NCBI GenBank assembly: GCA_016209005.1
Contig: JACQWZ010000053.1
Coordinates: 1 to 8,110 of the forward strand
Source of the DNA: Candidatus Kuenenbacteria bacterium
GTDB lineage: Bacteria > Patescibacteriota > Patescibacteriia > UBA2591 > PGYQ01
Reading direction: 5' to 3'
Length of the DNA stretch: 8,110 bases
In this document: in pieces, positions 1 to 4,923 of the stretch
Position numbering within the stretch: the first letter of the stretch is position 1
Layout of the letters: each line of letters starts with the position of its first letter
The notes under the pieces: model-generated
The model's database searches: none
Told to the model about the DNA's origin: nothing
The model's input: the letters and a program-made list of their open reading frames with translations, nothing else
Program-made: the position numbers and the translations under genes

Positions 1-43
1 ATTTCTCTTTTTGTTCCGGCGTAAGTTTAATTTTTGTAGACAT
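1..43 (-). CDS. 5' end of an unidentified gene, cut by the window edge
   Basis: Reading leftwards from an ATG at 43-41, the minus strand gives MSTKIKLTPEQKEK and stays open to the window edge. The lysine- and glutamate-rich start looks like the N-terminus of a soluble protein, but 14 residues are too few to name a family. It lies downstream of topA on the same strand, separated by about 436 bases. A possible extended -10 box about 40 bases upstream (81-89) suggests it has its own promoter. Confidence 0.5.
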   Translation of the reverse strand, partial: MSTKIKLTPEQKEK

Positions 44-80
44 AAATTTTTGTTAAAAATTAAAATTATTTTATATCTAC

Positions 81-89
81 ATTTTAACA
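81..89 (-). promoter_or_regulatory. possible extended -10 promoter for the left-edge gene
   Basis: The minus strand reads TGTTAAAAT here, matching the TGnTAnAAT extended -10 pattern, about 37 bases upstream of the ATG at 43-41. No good -35 hexamer is seen 17 bases further upstream (TTTTCT at best). In sequence this AT-rich such matches arise by chance, so this is a weak call. Confidence 0.28.
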
Positions 90-228
90 TAAAAAATTAA
101 CATAGAAAAGGGAAATCTAAAACGAAACCAGTATATCATATGATTTTTGACTCAATTCATATTACTCATCTTTTTGTTTCTGCAAAAAAATAATAAATTT
201 TTGTAATTGATTTTGAGTCATAGAATAA

Positions 229-254
229 GCAAAAATTTTAAGAAAAATTTTTGC
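229..254. other. perfect AT-rich stem-loop downstream of topA
   Basis: GCAAAAATTTT (229-239) is exactly complementary in reverse to AAAATTTTTGC (244-254), with a 4-base AAGA loop, giving an 11-bp stem. It lies about 225 bases beyond the topA stop in the direction of topA transcription. It could act as a weak terminator or an RNA 3' end, but it has almost no GC core and no clean T-run after it on the minus strand, so it is recorded only as a hairpin. Confidence 0.4.
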
Positions 255-256
255 AA

Positions 257-284
257 TTTTTAATTTCTAATTTTTAATTTTTAA
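257..284. repeat. four-unit heptamer array (TTTTTAA type)
   Basis: Four adjoining 7-base units read TTTTTAA, TTTCTAA, TTTTTAA, TTTTTAA. A further TTTCTAA follows at 289-295 after a short interruption. The period of 7 matches the other arrays in this window although the unit sequence differs. Confidence 0.7.
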
Positions 285-332
285 ATAATTTCTAATGTCT
301 TAATTTTTTAAACTTTATTTATTTATCATTTA

Positions 333-359
333 GATCCCTCGACTCCGCTCGGGACAAGC
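333..359. other. GC-rich patch with imperfect hairpin in an AT-rich spacer
   Basis: The stretch beginning GATCCCTCGACTCCGCTC is clearly richer in G and C than the surrounding DNA. It can fold weakly (CGA against TCG flanked by CC/GG with a bulge). It resembles short dispersed intergenic hairpins seen in other AT-rich bacterial genomes, but only one copy lies in this window, so repeat status cannot be shown here. Confidence 0.25.
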
Positions 360-369
360 TTTAACATTG

Positions 370-481
370 ATTTGTTATTTGTCATTAGAAATTTGTCATT
401 TGAGTTTTAGATTTTATTAAAAATTAGAAATCTAAAATCTTAAATCTTAAATCTTAAATCTTAAATCTTAAATCTTAAATT
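370..481. repeat. long heptamer array ending at the topA stop codon
   Basis: From 370 the sequence runs in 7-base steps: ATTTGTT, ATTTGTC, ATTAGAA, ATTTGTC, ATTTGAG, two TTTTxxx units, then after a short phase break AAATTAG (421), AAATCTA (428) and six perfect AAATCTT copies (435-476). A last partial unit, AAATT, supplies part of the topA stop codon (TTA at 480-482 on the plus strand). Within it, TTTTAGATTT (405-414) and AAATCTAAAA (428-437) form a 10-bp inverted repeat. The degenerate left part and perfect right part suggest recent expansion next to the gene end. Confidence 0.85.
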
Positions 482-2843
482 ACCGACATTCTTTATTGCT
501 ACACTTCACTTCATCATCTTTCGCCATTACCATTAAACTCCCGCATTTCTCGCATTTTTTATCGATTGGTTTTTGCCAAAGGGCGAATTTACAATCTGGA
601 TATTGATCGCAAGCGTAAAAAGTTCGTCCTCCTTTTTTTGATTTTTTTTCAACGATTTCACCTTTATTGCATTGCGGACATTTTACGCCAACTGATTTTT
701 TAATTGATTTTATATTTTTACAATCTGGATATTTTGAACAAGAAAGAAATGGTCCAAATCTACCGTGTTTAATAATCATATCGGCTTCGCATTTCTCGCA
801 TTTTTCTTTAGAAAGTTCCATTTCTCTCAAGTTTTTTTCTAAGGGTTTTGTATTTTTGCAATCAGGAAATCCGGTGCAAGCTAAAAATTTTCCAAAACGA
901 CCTAATTTTATCACCATTGGCTTGCCGCATTTATCACATTTTTCATCGCTTTCTTTTTCTGTAAGCGCCTTTTTTGAAACTTCTTTTTCTTTTTGTAAAA
1001 GATTTTCTTTAAATGGATTATAAAATTTTTCAATTATTGGTTGCCATTTTATTTCTCCTTGAGCCACTTGATCCAAATCATCCTCCATTTGAGCGGTAAA
1101 TTTAATATCAACAATTTTAGGAAAATGTTCAACTAATAAATCATTAACTAAAATCCCCACTTCGGTAGGTTTTAAATATTTATTTTCTTTAATAATATAA
1201 TTTCGCTCAACAATCGTGCTAATTGTCGGAGCGTAAGTTGAAGGACGACCAATTCCATTTTCTTCTAAAGTTTTAATTAAAGCGGCTTCACTGTATCTAC
1301 CCGGCGGTTGAGTAAAATGTTGATTAGACGCAAGTTTAATTAAATTTAAAATTTCATTAATTTTAAGCGATGGTAAAATATTTTCTTCAATTTTAACAGG
1401 GTACACTCTTAGGAATCCATCAAATTTTATTATGGAACCGCTTGCTCTAAAAATGTAACTTTGTTTTTTTGTTTTTTTGTTTTTTTGTTCTTGTGACAAT
1501 GCTTCAATGTCTACAGTTGTAGAATCAAAAATAGCTTCTTTCATTTGACAAGCTAATGTTCTTTGCCAAATTAATTGATAAAGTTTAAATTGATTTCTAT
1601 CTAAAAAATCTTTAACTATTTCTGGAGATCTAATAATTTCAGTTGGTCTAATGGCTTCGTGCGCCTCTTGAGCTAATTTAGATTTAATTTTAAACTTGCG
1701 AAATTGATCTAATGCGTATTCTGGACCAAAATTTTTTTTAATATAATTTTGAGTTTTTTCTAAAAAATTTTCCGCCAAATTAAAAGAATCTGTGCGCATA
1801 TAAGTGATTAAACCGATCGAACCTTCTTTGCCTAATCCAATTCCTTCATAAAGTTGTTGAGCAATCATCATCGTTTGTTTTGCGGAAAAACCCAATCTGC
1901 GATTTGCTTCTTGTTGAAGAGTGGAAGTAATAAAAGGAGCGTTTGAACTTTTTCTAATTTCTCTTTTTTTAATATCGACCACTTTATATTCCGCGCCCTC
2001 TAAATCTTTCAAAATTTCATCAGCTTCTTTTTTGTTTTTAATAGCCAATTTATCAAGAATTTTATTATTTATTTTATAAAGTTTAGCAATAAATTCTTTT
2101 GTTGATTGTTGATTGTTGATTAATTTTTTATCTTCATTTTTTTCTTCTTGATTTTTATTATTAATTGTTAATTGTTGATTGTTAATTGTTAATTGCTGTT
2201 GAAGCTTTGCTTCAACAGACCAGTATTCCTCCGATTTAAAAGCTTCAATTTCTCTTTCCCGATCAACAATTAAACGAACAGCGATTGATTGAACGCGACC
2301 AGCTGAAAGACCTCGCGCCACTTTTTTCCATAAAAAAGGAGATAATTCATAACCAACCAAACGATCTAAAATTCGTCGACCTTGTTGCGCGTCAACAAGA
2401 TTTATATCAATTTCTCTCGGATTTTTTAGAGCGTTAAAAATGGCCCCTTTTGTAATTTCATGAAAAACAATCCTTTGAAAAAATTTTAGATTTTGGATTT
2501 TGGATTTTAGATTTGTTTGGGGTTTGGGGTTTGGAGTTTGGGATTTCCCAAGTCCCAAGACTTGGGTGAGGTGCCAGGCGATCGCTTCCCCTTCTCTGTC
2601 TTCATCAGTCGCTAAAATAATTGAATCAACTTTTTGCGCCATTTTTTTTAATTCGCTAACTTTCTTTTTAGCTTTGTCTGGAATGACATATTTTGGTTTA
2701 AAATTATTTTCTATTTCAATTCCCATTTCACTTTTTGGCAAATCGCGAATATGTCCAAAAGAAGATTCTACTTTATAAGAAGAACCTAAAAATTTTCCAA
2801 TCGTCCTCGCCTTAGTCGGCGATTCCACAATAATTAAATTCAT
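480..2843 (-). CDS. topA: DNA topoisomerase I (type IA)
   Basis: This enzyme relaxes negatively supercoiled DNA by single-strand cleavage and passage in the nucleoid. The 787-residue product has an N-terminal Toprim domain with Glu7 in VESPTKA and the acidic triad DEDREGE (Asp80, Asp82, Glu84). The catalytic tyrosine is Tyr348 in GLITYMRTDS. The RPSTYAPTIS segment (about 533-542) and four Cys4 zinc-finger repeats (cysteines 636/639/656/662, 682/685/702/708, 722/725/745/751, 764/767/781/786) complete a standard bacterial TopA. The start gives the canonical MNLIIVESPTKA; no clear ribosome-binding site precedes it. Three low-complexity insertions are unusual: residues about 98-121, 215-247 and 450-461. 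Each is encoded by simple tandem-repeat DNA resembling the spacers and each preserves frame. All catalytic motifs are intact, so the enzyme should be active. Confidence 0.98.
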   Translation of the reverse strand: MNLIIVESPTKARTIGKFLGSSYKVESSFGHIRDLPKSEMGIEIENNFKPKYVIPDKAKKKVSELKKMAQKVDSIILATDEDREGEAIAWHLTQVLGLGKSQTPNPKPQTNLKSKIQNLKFFQRIVFHEITKGAIFNALKNPREIDINLVDAQQGRRILDRLVGYELSPFLWKKVARGLSAGRVQSIAVRLIVDREREIEAFKSEEYWSVEAKLQQQLTINNQQLTINNKNQEEKNEDKKLINNQQSTKEFIAKLYKINNKILDKLAIKNKKEADEILKDLEGAEYKVVDIKKREIRKSSNAPFITSTLQQEANRRLGFSAKQTMMIAQQLYEGIGLGKEGSIGLITYMRTDSFNLAENFLEKTQNYIKKNFGPEYALDQFRKFKIKSKLAQEAHEAIRPTEIIRSPEIVKDFLDRNQFKLYQLIWQRTLACQMKEAIFDSTTVDIEALSQEQKNKKTKKQSYIFRASGSIIKFDGFLRVYPVKIEENILPSLKINEILNLIKLASNQHFTQPPGRYSEAALIKTLEENGIGRPSTYAPTISTIVERNYIIKENKYLKPTEVGILVNDLLVEHFPKIVDIKFTAQMEDDLDQVAQGEIKWQPIIEKFYNPFKENLLQKEKEVSKKALTEKESDEKCDKCGKPMVIKLGRFGKFLACTGFPDCKNTKPLEKNLREMELSKEKCEKCEADMIIKHGRFGPFLSCSKYPDCKNIKSIKKSVGVKCPQCNKGEIVEKKSKKGGRTFYACDQYPDCKFALWQKPIDKKCEKCGSLMVMAKDDEVKCSNKECR
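1463..1486. repeat. three-copy octamer inside topA
   Basis: Three perfect GTTTTTTT units lie in tandem (AAAAAAAC on the coding strand). They encode lysine- and asparagine-rich residues around 453-461, between conserved parts of the protein. Three copies make 24 bases, a multiple of three, so frame is kept; gain or loss of a single unit would break topA. The A7 runs in the mRNA are also potential slippage points. Confidence 0.85.
2100..2120. repeat. three-copy heptamer inside topA
   Basis: Three perfect TGTTGAT units (ATCAACA on the coding strand) encode the INNQQST stretch near residues 242-248. Twenty-one bases equal seven codons, so frame is preserved. It forms one edge of a low-complexity insertion. 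Confidence 0.85.
2161..2195. repeat. five-copy heptamer inside topA
   Basis: Five 7-base units read TTAATTG, TTAATTG, TTGATTG, TTAATTG, TTAATTG. They encode the repeated QQLTINN peptide near residues 217-228. The array abuts a perfect hairpin at 2196-2218. This composition is typical of a spacer rather than of the flanking topA codons. Confidence 0.88.
2196..2218. other. perfect 10-bp hairpin within the topA coding region
   Basis: CTGTTGAAGC (2196-2205) and GCTTCAACAG (2209-2218) are exact reverse complements with a 3-base TTT loop. The hairpin encodes about residues 209-216 at the junction between conserved topA sequence and the heptamer-derived insertion. A strong hairpin next to a tandem array inside a gene suggests an inserted or captured intergenic repeat unit. 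Confidence 0.7.
2489..2550. repeat. compound heptamer array inside topA
   Basis: Units GATTTTG, GATTTTG, GATTTTA and a 6-base GATTTG (2489-2515) are followed by TTTGGGG, TTTGGGG, TTTGGAG, TTTGGGA and TTTCCCA (2516-2550). The array encodes a Pro/Lys/Gln/Asn-rich insertion, about residues 98-121, between the Toprim acidic motif and the conserved RIVFHEIT segment. The adjoining 14-mer AAAATCTAAAATTT on the coding strand (2481-2494) recurs exactly in the spacer at 3031-3044. A 6-bp hairpin, CCCAAG/CTTGGG, lies beside it near 2555-2567. Confidence 0.85.
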
Positions 2844-2948
2844 AATTGAATAATGTTGCGTTGTGTGATATAATTTAAAAAATAAAAAAATATAATGACA
2901 TTAAAAACATAATAACATTTTAATAAAAAAATTCAAATTTTCTTTCTT

Positions 2949-3003
2949 GAGGTTCAACCTTTCCTATTTCATTCCGACTGGAACGTCGGAAAGGTTGAAT
3001 CTC
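2949..3003. repeat. long imperfect inverted repeat with competing inner stem
   Basis: GAGGTTCAACCTTTCC (2949-2964) pairs with GGAAAGGTTGAATCTC (2988-3003) over 16 positions with a single G.T wobble. Inside it, TTCCGAC (2972-2978) and GTCGGAA (2985-2991) form a second 7-bp stem with a 6-base loop that shares GGAA with the outer arm, so the two folds are mutually exclusive. A further copy, AAGGTTGAACCTC (3054-3066), is a perfect 13-base reverse complement of the left arm. Confidence 0.75.
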
Positions 3004-3024
3004 CTCACATTGATTTCTTTCTTT

Positions 3025-3052
3025 AAATTTAAAATCTAAAATTTCTAATTTC
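3025..3052. repeat. four-unit heptamer array (AAATTTA type)
   Basis: Four consecutive 7-base units read AAATTTA, AAATCTA, AAATTTC, TAATTTC. The array contains the 14-mer AAAATCTAAAATTT that is also found, inverted, in the topA insertion near 2481-2494. It sits between two copies of the AAGGTTGAAYCTCC motif (2991-3004 and 3054-3067). Confidence 0.65.
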
Positions 3053-3088
3053 TAAGGTTGAACCTCCAAATTAAAATTAGTAATGGTC

Positions 3089-3103
3089 GGACGTGCGACG
3101 TCC
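3089..3103. other. short GC-rich hairpin
   Basis: GGACGT (3089-3094) and ACGTCC (3098-3103) form a perfect 6-bp stem around a GCG loop. It stands out from the AT-rich surroundings. There is no T-run, so it is not called a terminator; it is more like a short intergenic palindrome. Confidence 0.45.
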
Positions 3104-3144
3104 AACTATCCACTTTTATCTTTAAAATTTATTTAGGATTTTTT

Positions 3145-3367
3145 ATGGTCGATTTAACACTTCCATTTATAATTTCAGGAGTTACGCACTATTAATGTGC
3201 ATCTGGCTAATATTAGCTAAAAATGAAAAATTAACAAAAATTCAATTTTCGCTAACTTTAGCCATTTTTTGATTAAACTGCGTAAGTCCTGACTAATGGG
3301 AGTTGTCGCCGAAGGATCATTTTTGATTAGTGGTATCATTGGTTATTATAGGTATTATAAAAAATAG
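3145..3367 (+). pseudogene. small membrane-peptide ORF apparently interrupted by a MITE
   Basis: An ATG at 3145, preceded by AGGA with a 6-base spacer, opens MVDLTLPFII before running into the inverted-repeat element, where it stops at 3193-3195. Beyond the element, 3296-3367 reads MGVVAEGSFLISGIIGYYRY plus YKK and stops. Removing the element rejoins the halves in the same frame (removing 118 bases, or 120 plus one TAAT copy, both work), giving about 33 residues with one hydrophobic span and a basic tail. I recognise no family. The rejoining and the Shine-Dalgarno-like site support a real small gene, but an ORF this short can occur by chance. Confidence 0.35.
3174..3293. mobile_element. MITE-like hairpin element, no transposase
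   Basis: Terminal inverted repeats TCAGGAGTTACGCA (3175-3188) and TGCGTAAGTCCTGA (3279-3292) match at 13 of 14 positions. Inner arms also pair: TGGCTAATATTAGCTAAAA against the reverse complement of the segment ending near 3264, with three mismatches. Almost the whole 118 bases therefore folds into one long hairpin. A perfect 12-base palindrome, GCTAATATTAGC, lies at 3206-3217. TAAT flanks both sides (3170-3173 and 3294-3297), a candidate 4-base target duplication if the element is taken as 120 bases. It encodes nothing, so movement would depend on a transposase elsewhere. The parent IS family was not identified. Confidence 0.72.
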
Positions 3368-3474
3368 TGAGAAAATAAAAAAACGAAAATAATCACAATA
3401 AAATTTTACAAAAAGACCAGTCATCGGCCAAAACGGTAGATCTTCTATGTTGTAATTTCTTTTTTATTATCTTA

Positions 3475-3531
3475 TGCTAAAATGAACGAGTAGTTTGATT
3501 TTGGCATAATTGTTAATTTTATATGTATATT
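3475..3531 (+). promoter_or_regulatory. candidate promoter region for the M16 / R-M gene cluster
   Basis: TGCTAAAAT at 3475-3483 fits an extended -10 box. Separately, TTGGCA (3501-3506) resembles a -35 hexamer, with TATATT (3526-3531) 19 bases downstream, which is longer than ideal. Either would place a start 50-100 bases before the ATG at 3585. The AT-rich background makes both weak. Confidence 0.28.
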
Positions 3532-3584
3532 AAGCGTAAAATTGAAGATGACATAATAATTATTTTTACCATTATTTTAAATAT

Positions 3585-3713
3585 ATGCAAAATTTTCAAA
3601 AAACAATTTTAAAAAACGGTTTGAGAATTATTACGAGCGAGATGCCGAGGATGAAATCTATGGCATATGGCATCTATTATTTTAATTGGCGCGGGATCAA
3701 GATACGAAAATAA
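3585..3713 (+). pseudogene. displaced N-terminus of the M16 peptidase gene
   Basis: From ATG 3585 the frame reads MQNFQKTILKNGLRIITSEM and on to PRMKSMA, the classic first strand of M16 peptidases (family pattern KTxLxNGLRIITxEMP). It then leaves the correct frame and stops at 3711-3713. The break falls exactly at a tandem duplication of ATGGCAT (3660-3673). Dropping one copy continues directly into SIILIGAGSRYE in the downstream frame and restores a 438-residue protein. No clear Shine-Dalgarno sequence precedes the start. Confidence 0.85.
3660..3673. repeat. 7-bp tandem duplication causing a frameshift
   Basis: ATGGCAT occurs twice in direct succession (3660-3666 and 3667-3673). One copy gives a continuous, family-consistent M16 reading frame; two copies shift it by one base. 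The duplication also creates a fresh ATG at 3667 in the downstream frame. Confidence 0.9.
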
Positions 3714-4908
3714 AAACAACAATGGCATTTCTCATTTTTTAGAGCATATGTTTTTTAAGGGAACAAAAAAAAGACCGACTCAAAAACAAATTTCAGAAAC
3801 AATTGAAAAAGTCGGCGGACAAGTTAACGCTTTTACTTCCATTGATCATATGGGTTTTTGGACTAAAGTGCCAAAAAAACATTTTAAACTTGGAATTGAA
3901 TTCCTTTCAGATTTAGTTTTAAATTCTTTGATAAAACCAAAAGAAATTAAAAAAGAAAAAGGAGTAATTCTTGAAGAAATCAATATGTATTTAGACAATC
4001 CTCAATCGCTTGTTTCTTTTTTAATTCACCAGTTAATGTGGAAAAATCAAGCTTTGGGATTTGATCCTTTGGGAGAAAAAGAAATTATAAAAAAAATTAC
4101 CCAAAAAGATTTTTTAAAATATATTCAGAATTTATGTCAACCTTCAAATATGGTTATTAGTGTGGCTGGAGATATAAAACATAAGCAAATAGTTGAAGAA
4201 GTGGAAAAATTATTTACCCCGTTGGATAGTAAACATCCTACGGGATTTAATAAAATTAAAAACAACTCAACAAAAAAATTCATAAAAGCGAAAGATCAAC
4301 AAAATAAACCCCAAATTTTATTGCGCAAAAAAGACACGGATCAAGCGCATCTATGTTTAAGTTTAAAATCAAATGAACTTTTTTATAATAATCGCAAAAA
4401 AACAATTTATCAAATTTTAAACACTATTTTAGGCGGGACCGCAAGCTCAAGACTTTTTACAGAAATTAGAGAAAAAAAGGGATTGGCTTATTATATTTAT
4501 TCTTCGCTTAATTATTTTGACGAAACTGGAGCCTTGGTTGTCAGCGCTGGTTTGAATATCAATAAAATTGATCAAGCGATTAAAATAATTTTAAAAGAAT
4601 TTAATAAATTGAAAAATATTAAAATATCAAAAGTGGAGTTAAATAAAATTAAAGAATATTTAAAAGGAAATCTGCTTTTAGAAACAGATAATACGGATTT
4701 TATTTGCAATTGGTACGGATTAAAAGAACTTTTTTCTTCTCAAAAAATTCAAACGCCGGAAGAAAAAATAGTTGAGATAGAAAAAATAACCATTAATGAT
4801 GTTCAAAAAGCGGCGAAAAAAATTTTTAAAACCAATAAATTAAATTTAGCCATCATCGGCAATCTTTCTGAAAATGAAAAAAACTTATTGCCTTTATTAA
4901 AAATTTAG
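3667..4908 (+). CDS. M16 family zinc metallopeptidase (main frame; N-terminus shifted)
   Basis: M16 (pitrilysin/processing-peptidase-like) enzymes degrade or process peptides within a clamshell chamber. The 413 residues carry the inverted zinc motif HFLEH (His23, Glu26, His27, with Glu26 as the catalytic base) and the third ligand in GVILEEINMY (Glu103 or Glu104, about 77 residues downstream). The C-terminal M16 domain has the REKKGLAYYIYSSLNYF signature near 273-289. The listed ATG lies in the second copy of a 7-bp duplication. Normal family members start about 26 residues earlier, at 3585, so the protein made from 3667 would lack its first beta-strand and probably fold poorly, unless slippage or reversion restores the frame. 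All later motifs are intact, which points to a recent or reversible lesion. No signal peptide is evident. The next gene begins 15 bases after the stop. Confidence 0.9.
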   Translation: MASIILIGAGSRYENKNNNGISHFLEHMFFKGTKKRPTQKQISETIEKVGGQVNAFTSIDHMGFWTKVPKKHFKLGIEFLSDLVLNSLIKPKEIKKEKGVILEEINMYLDNPQSLVSFLIHQLMWKNQALGFDPLGEKEIIKKITQKDFLKYIQNLCQPSNMVISVAGDIKHKQIVEEVEKLFTPLDSKHPTGFNKIKNNSTKKFIKAKDQQNKPQILLRKKDTDQAHLCLSLKSNELFYNNRKKTIYQILNTILGGTASSRLFTEIREKKGLAYYIYSSLNYFDETGALVVSAGLNINKIDQAIKIILKEFNKLKNIKISKVELNKIKEYLKGNLLLETDNTDFICNWYGLKELFSSQKIQTPEEKIVEIEKITINDVQKAAKKIFKTNKLNLAIIGNLSENEKNLLPLLKI

Positions 4909-4923
4909 GGTAAAATAATCAAT

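Larger units (their letters stand above)
44..479. other. AT-rich spacer between topA and the partial gene
   Basis: No convincing gene is seen on either strand. The spacer holds a possible promoter for the left-edge gene (81-89), a perfect AT-rich hairpin (229-254), a four-unit heptamer array (257-284), one isolated GC-rich patch (333-359) and a long heptamer array running up to the topA stop codon (370-481). An 8-base inverted pair, TGACTCAA at 148-155 and TTGAGTCA at 213-220, is also present and has no clear role. Confidence 0.6.
2844..3584. other. divergent spacer between topA and the M16 peptidase gene
   Basis: No intact gene of ordinary size is visible. The region contains nested inverted repeats (2949-3066), a heptamer array (3025-3052), a short GC-rich hairpin (3089-3103), a MITE-like element splitting a small ORF (3145-3367) and a weak promoter candidate for the plus-strand genes. 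The stretch 3368-3470 shows nothing recognisable. Promoters for both divergent genes must lie here, but the topA promoter could not be placed with confidence. Confidence 0.6.

Noticed and set aside
370..481. Possible CRISPR array
   Set aside because: Units are 7 bases and contiguous with no unique spacers, so it is a tandem repeat, not a CRISPR.
667..1023. 118-codon plus-strand open frame opposite topA
   Set aside because: It lies wholly antisense to the zinc-finger and C-terminal part of topA; its His/Phe/Ser-rich sequence is the mirror of the finger codons and matches no family.
2500..2778. 92-codon plus-strand open frame opposite the topA 5' end
   Set aside because: It is antisense to the conserved Toprim coding region; its start is made of the heptamer repeat, giving a Gly/Val/Trp/Phe-rich low-complexity peptide.
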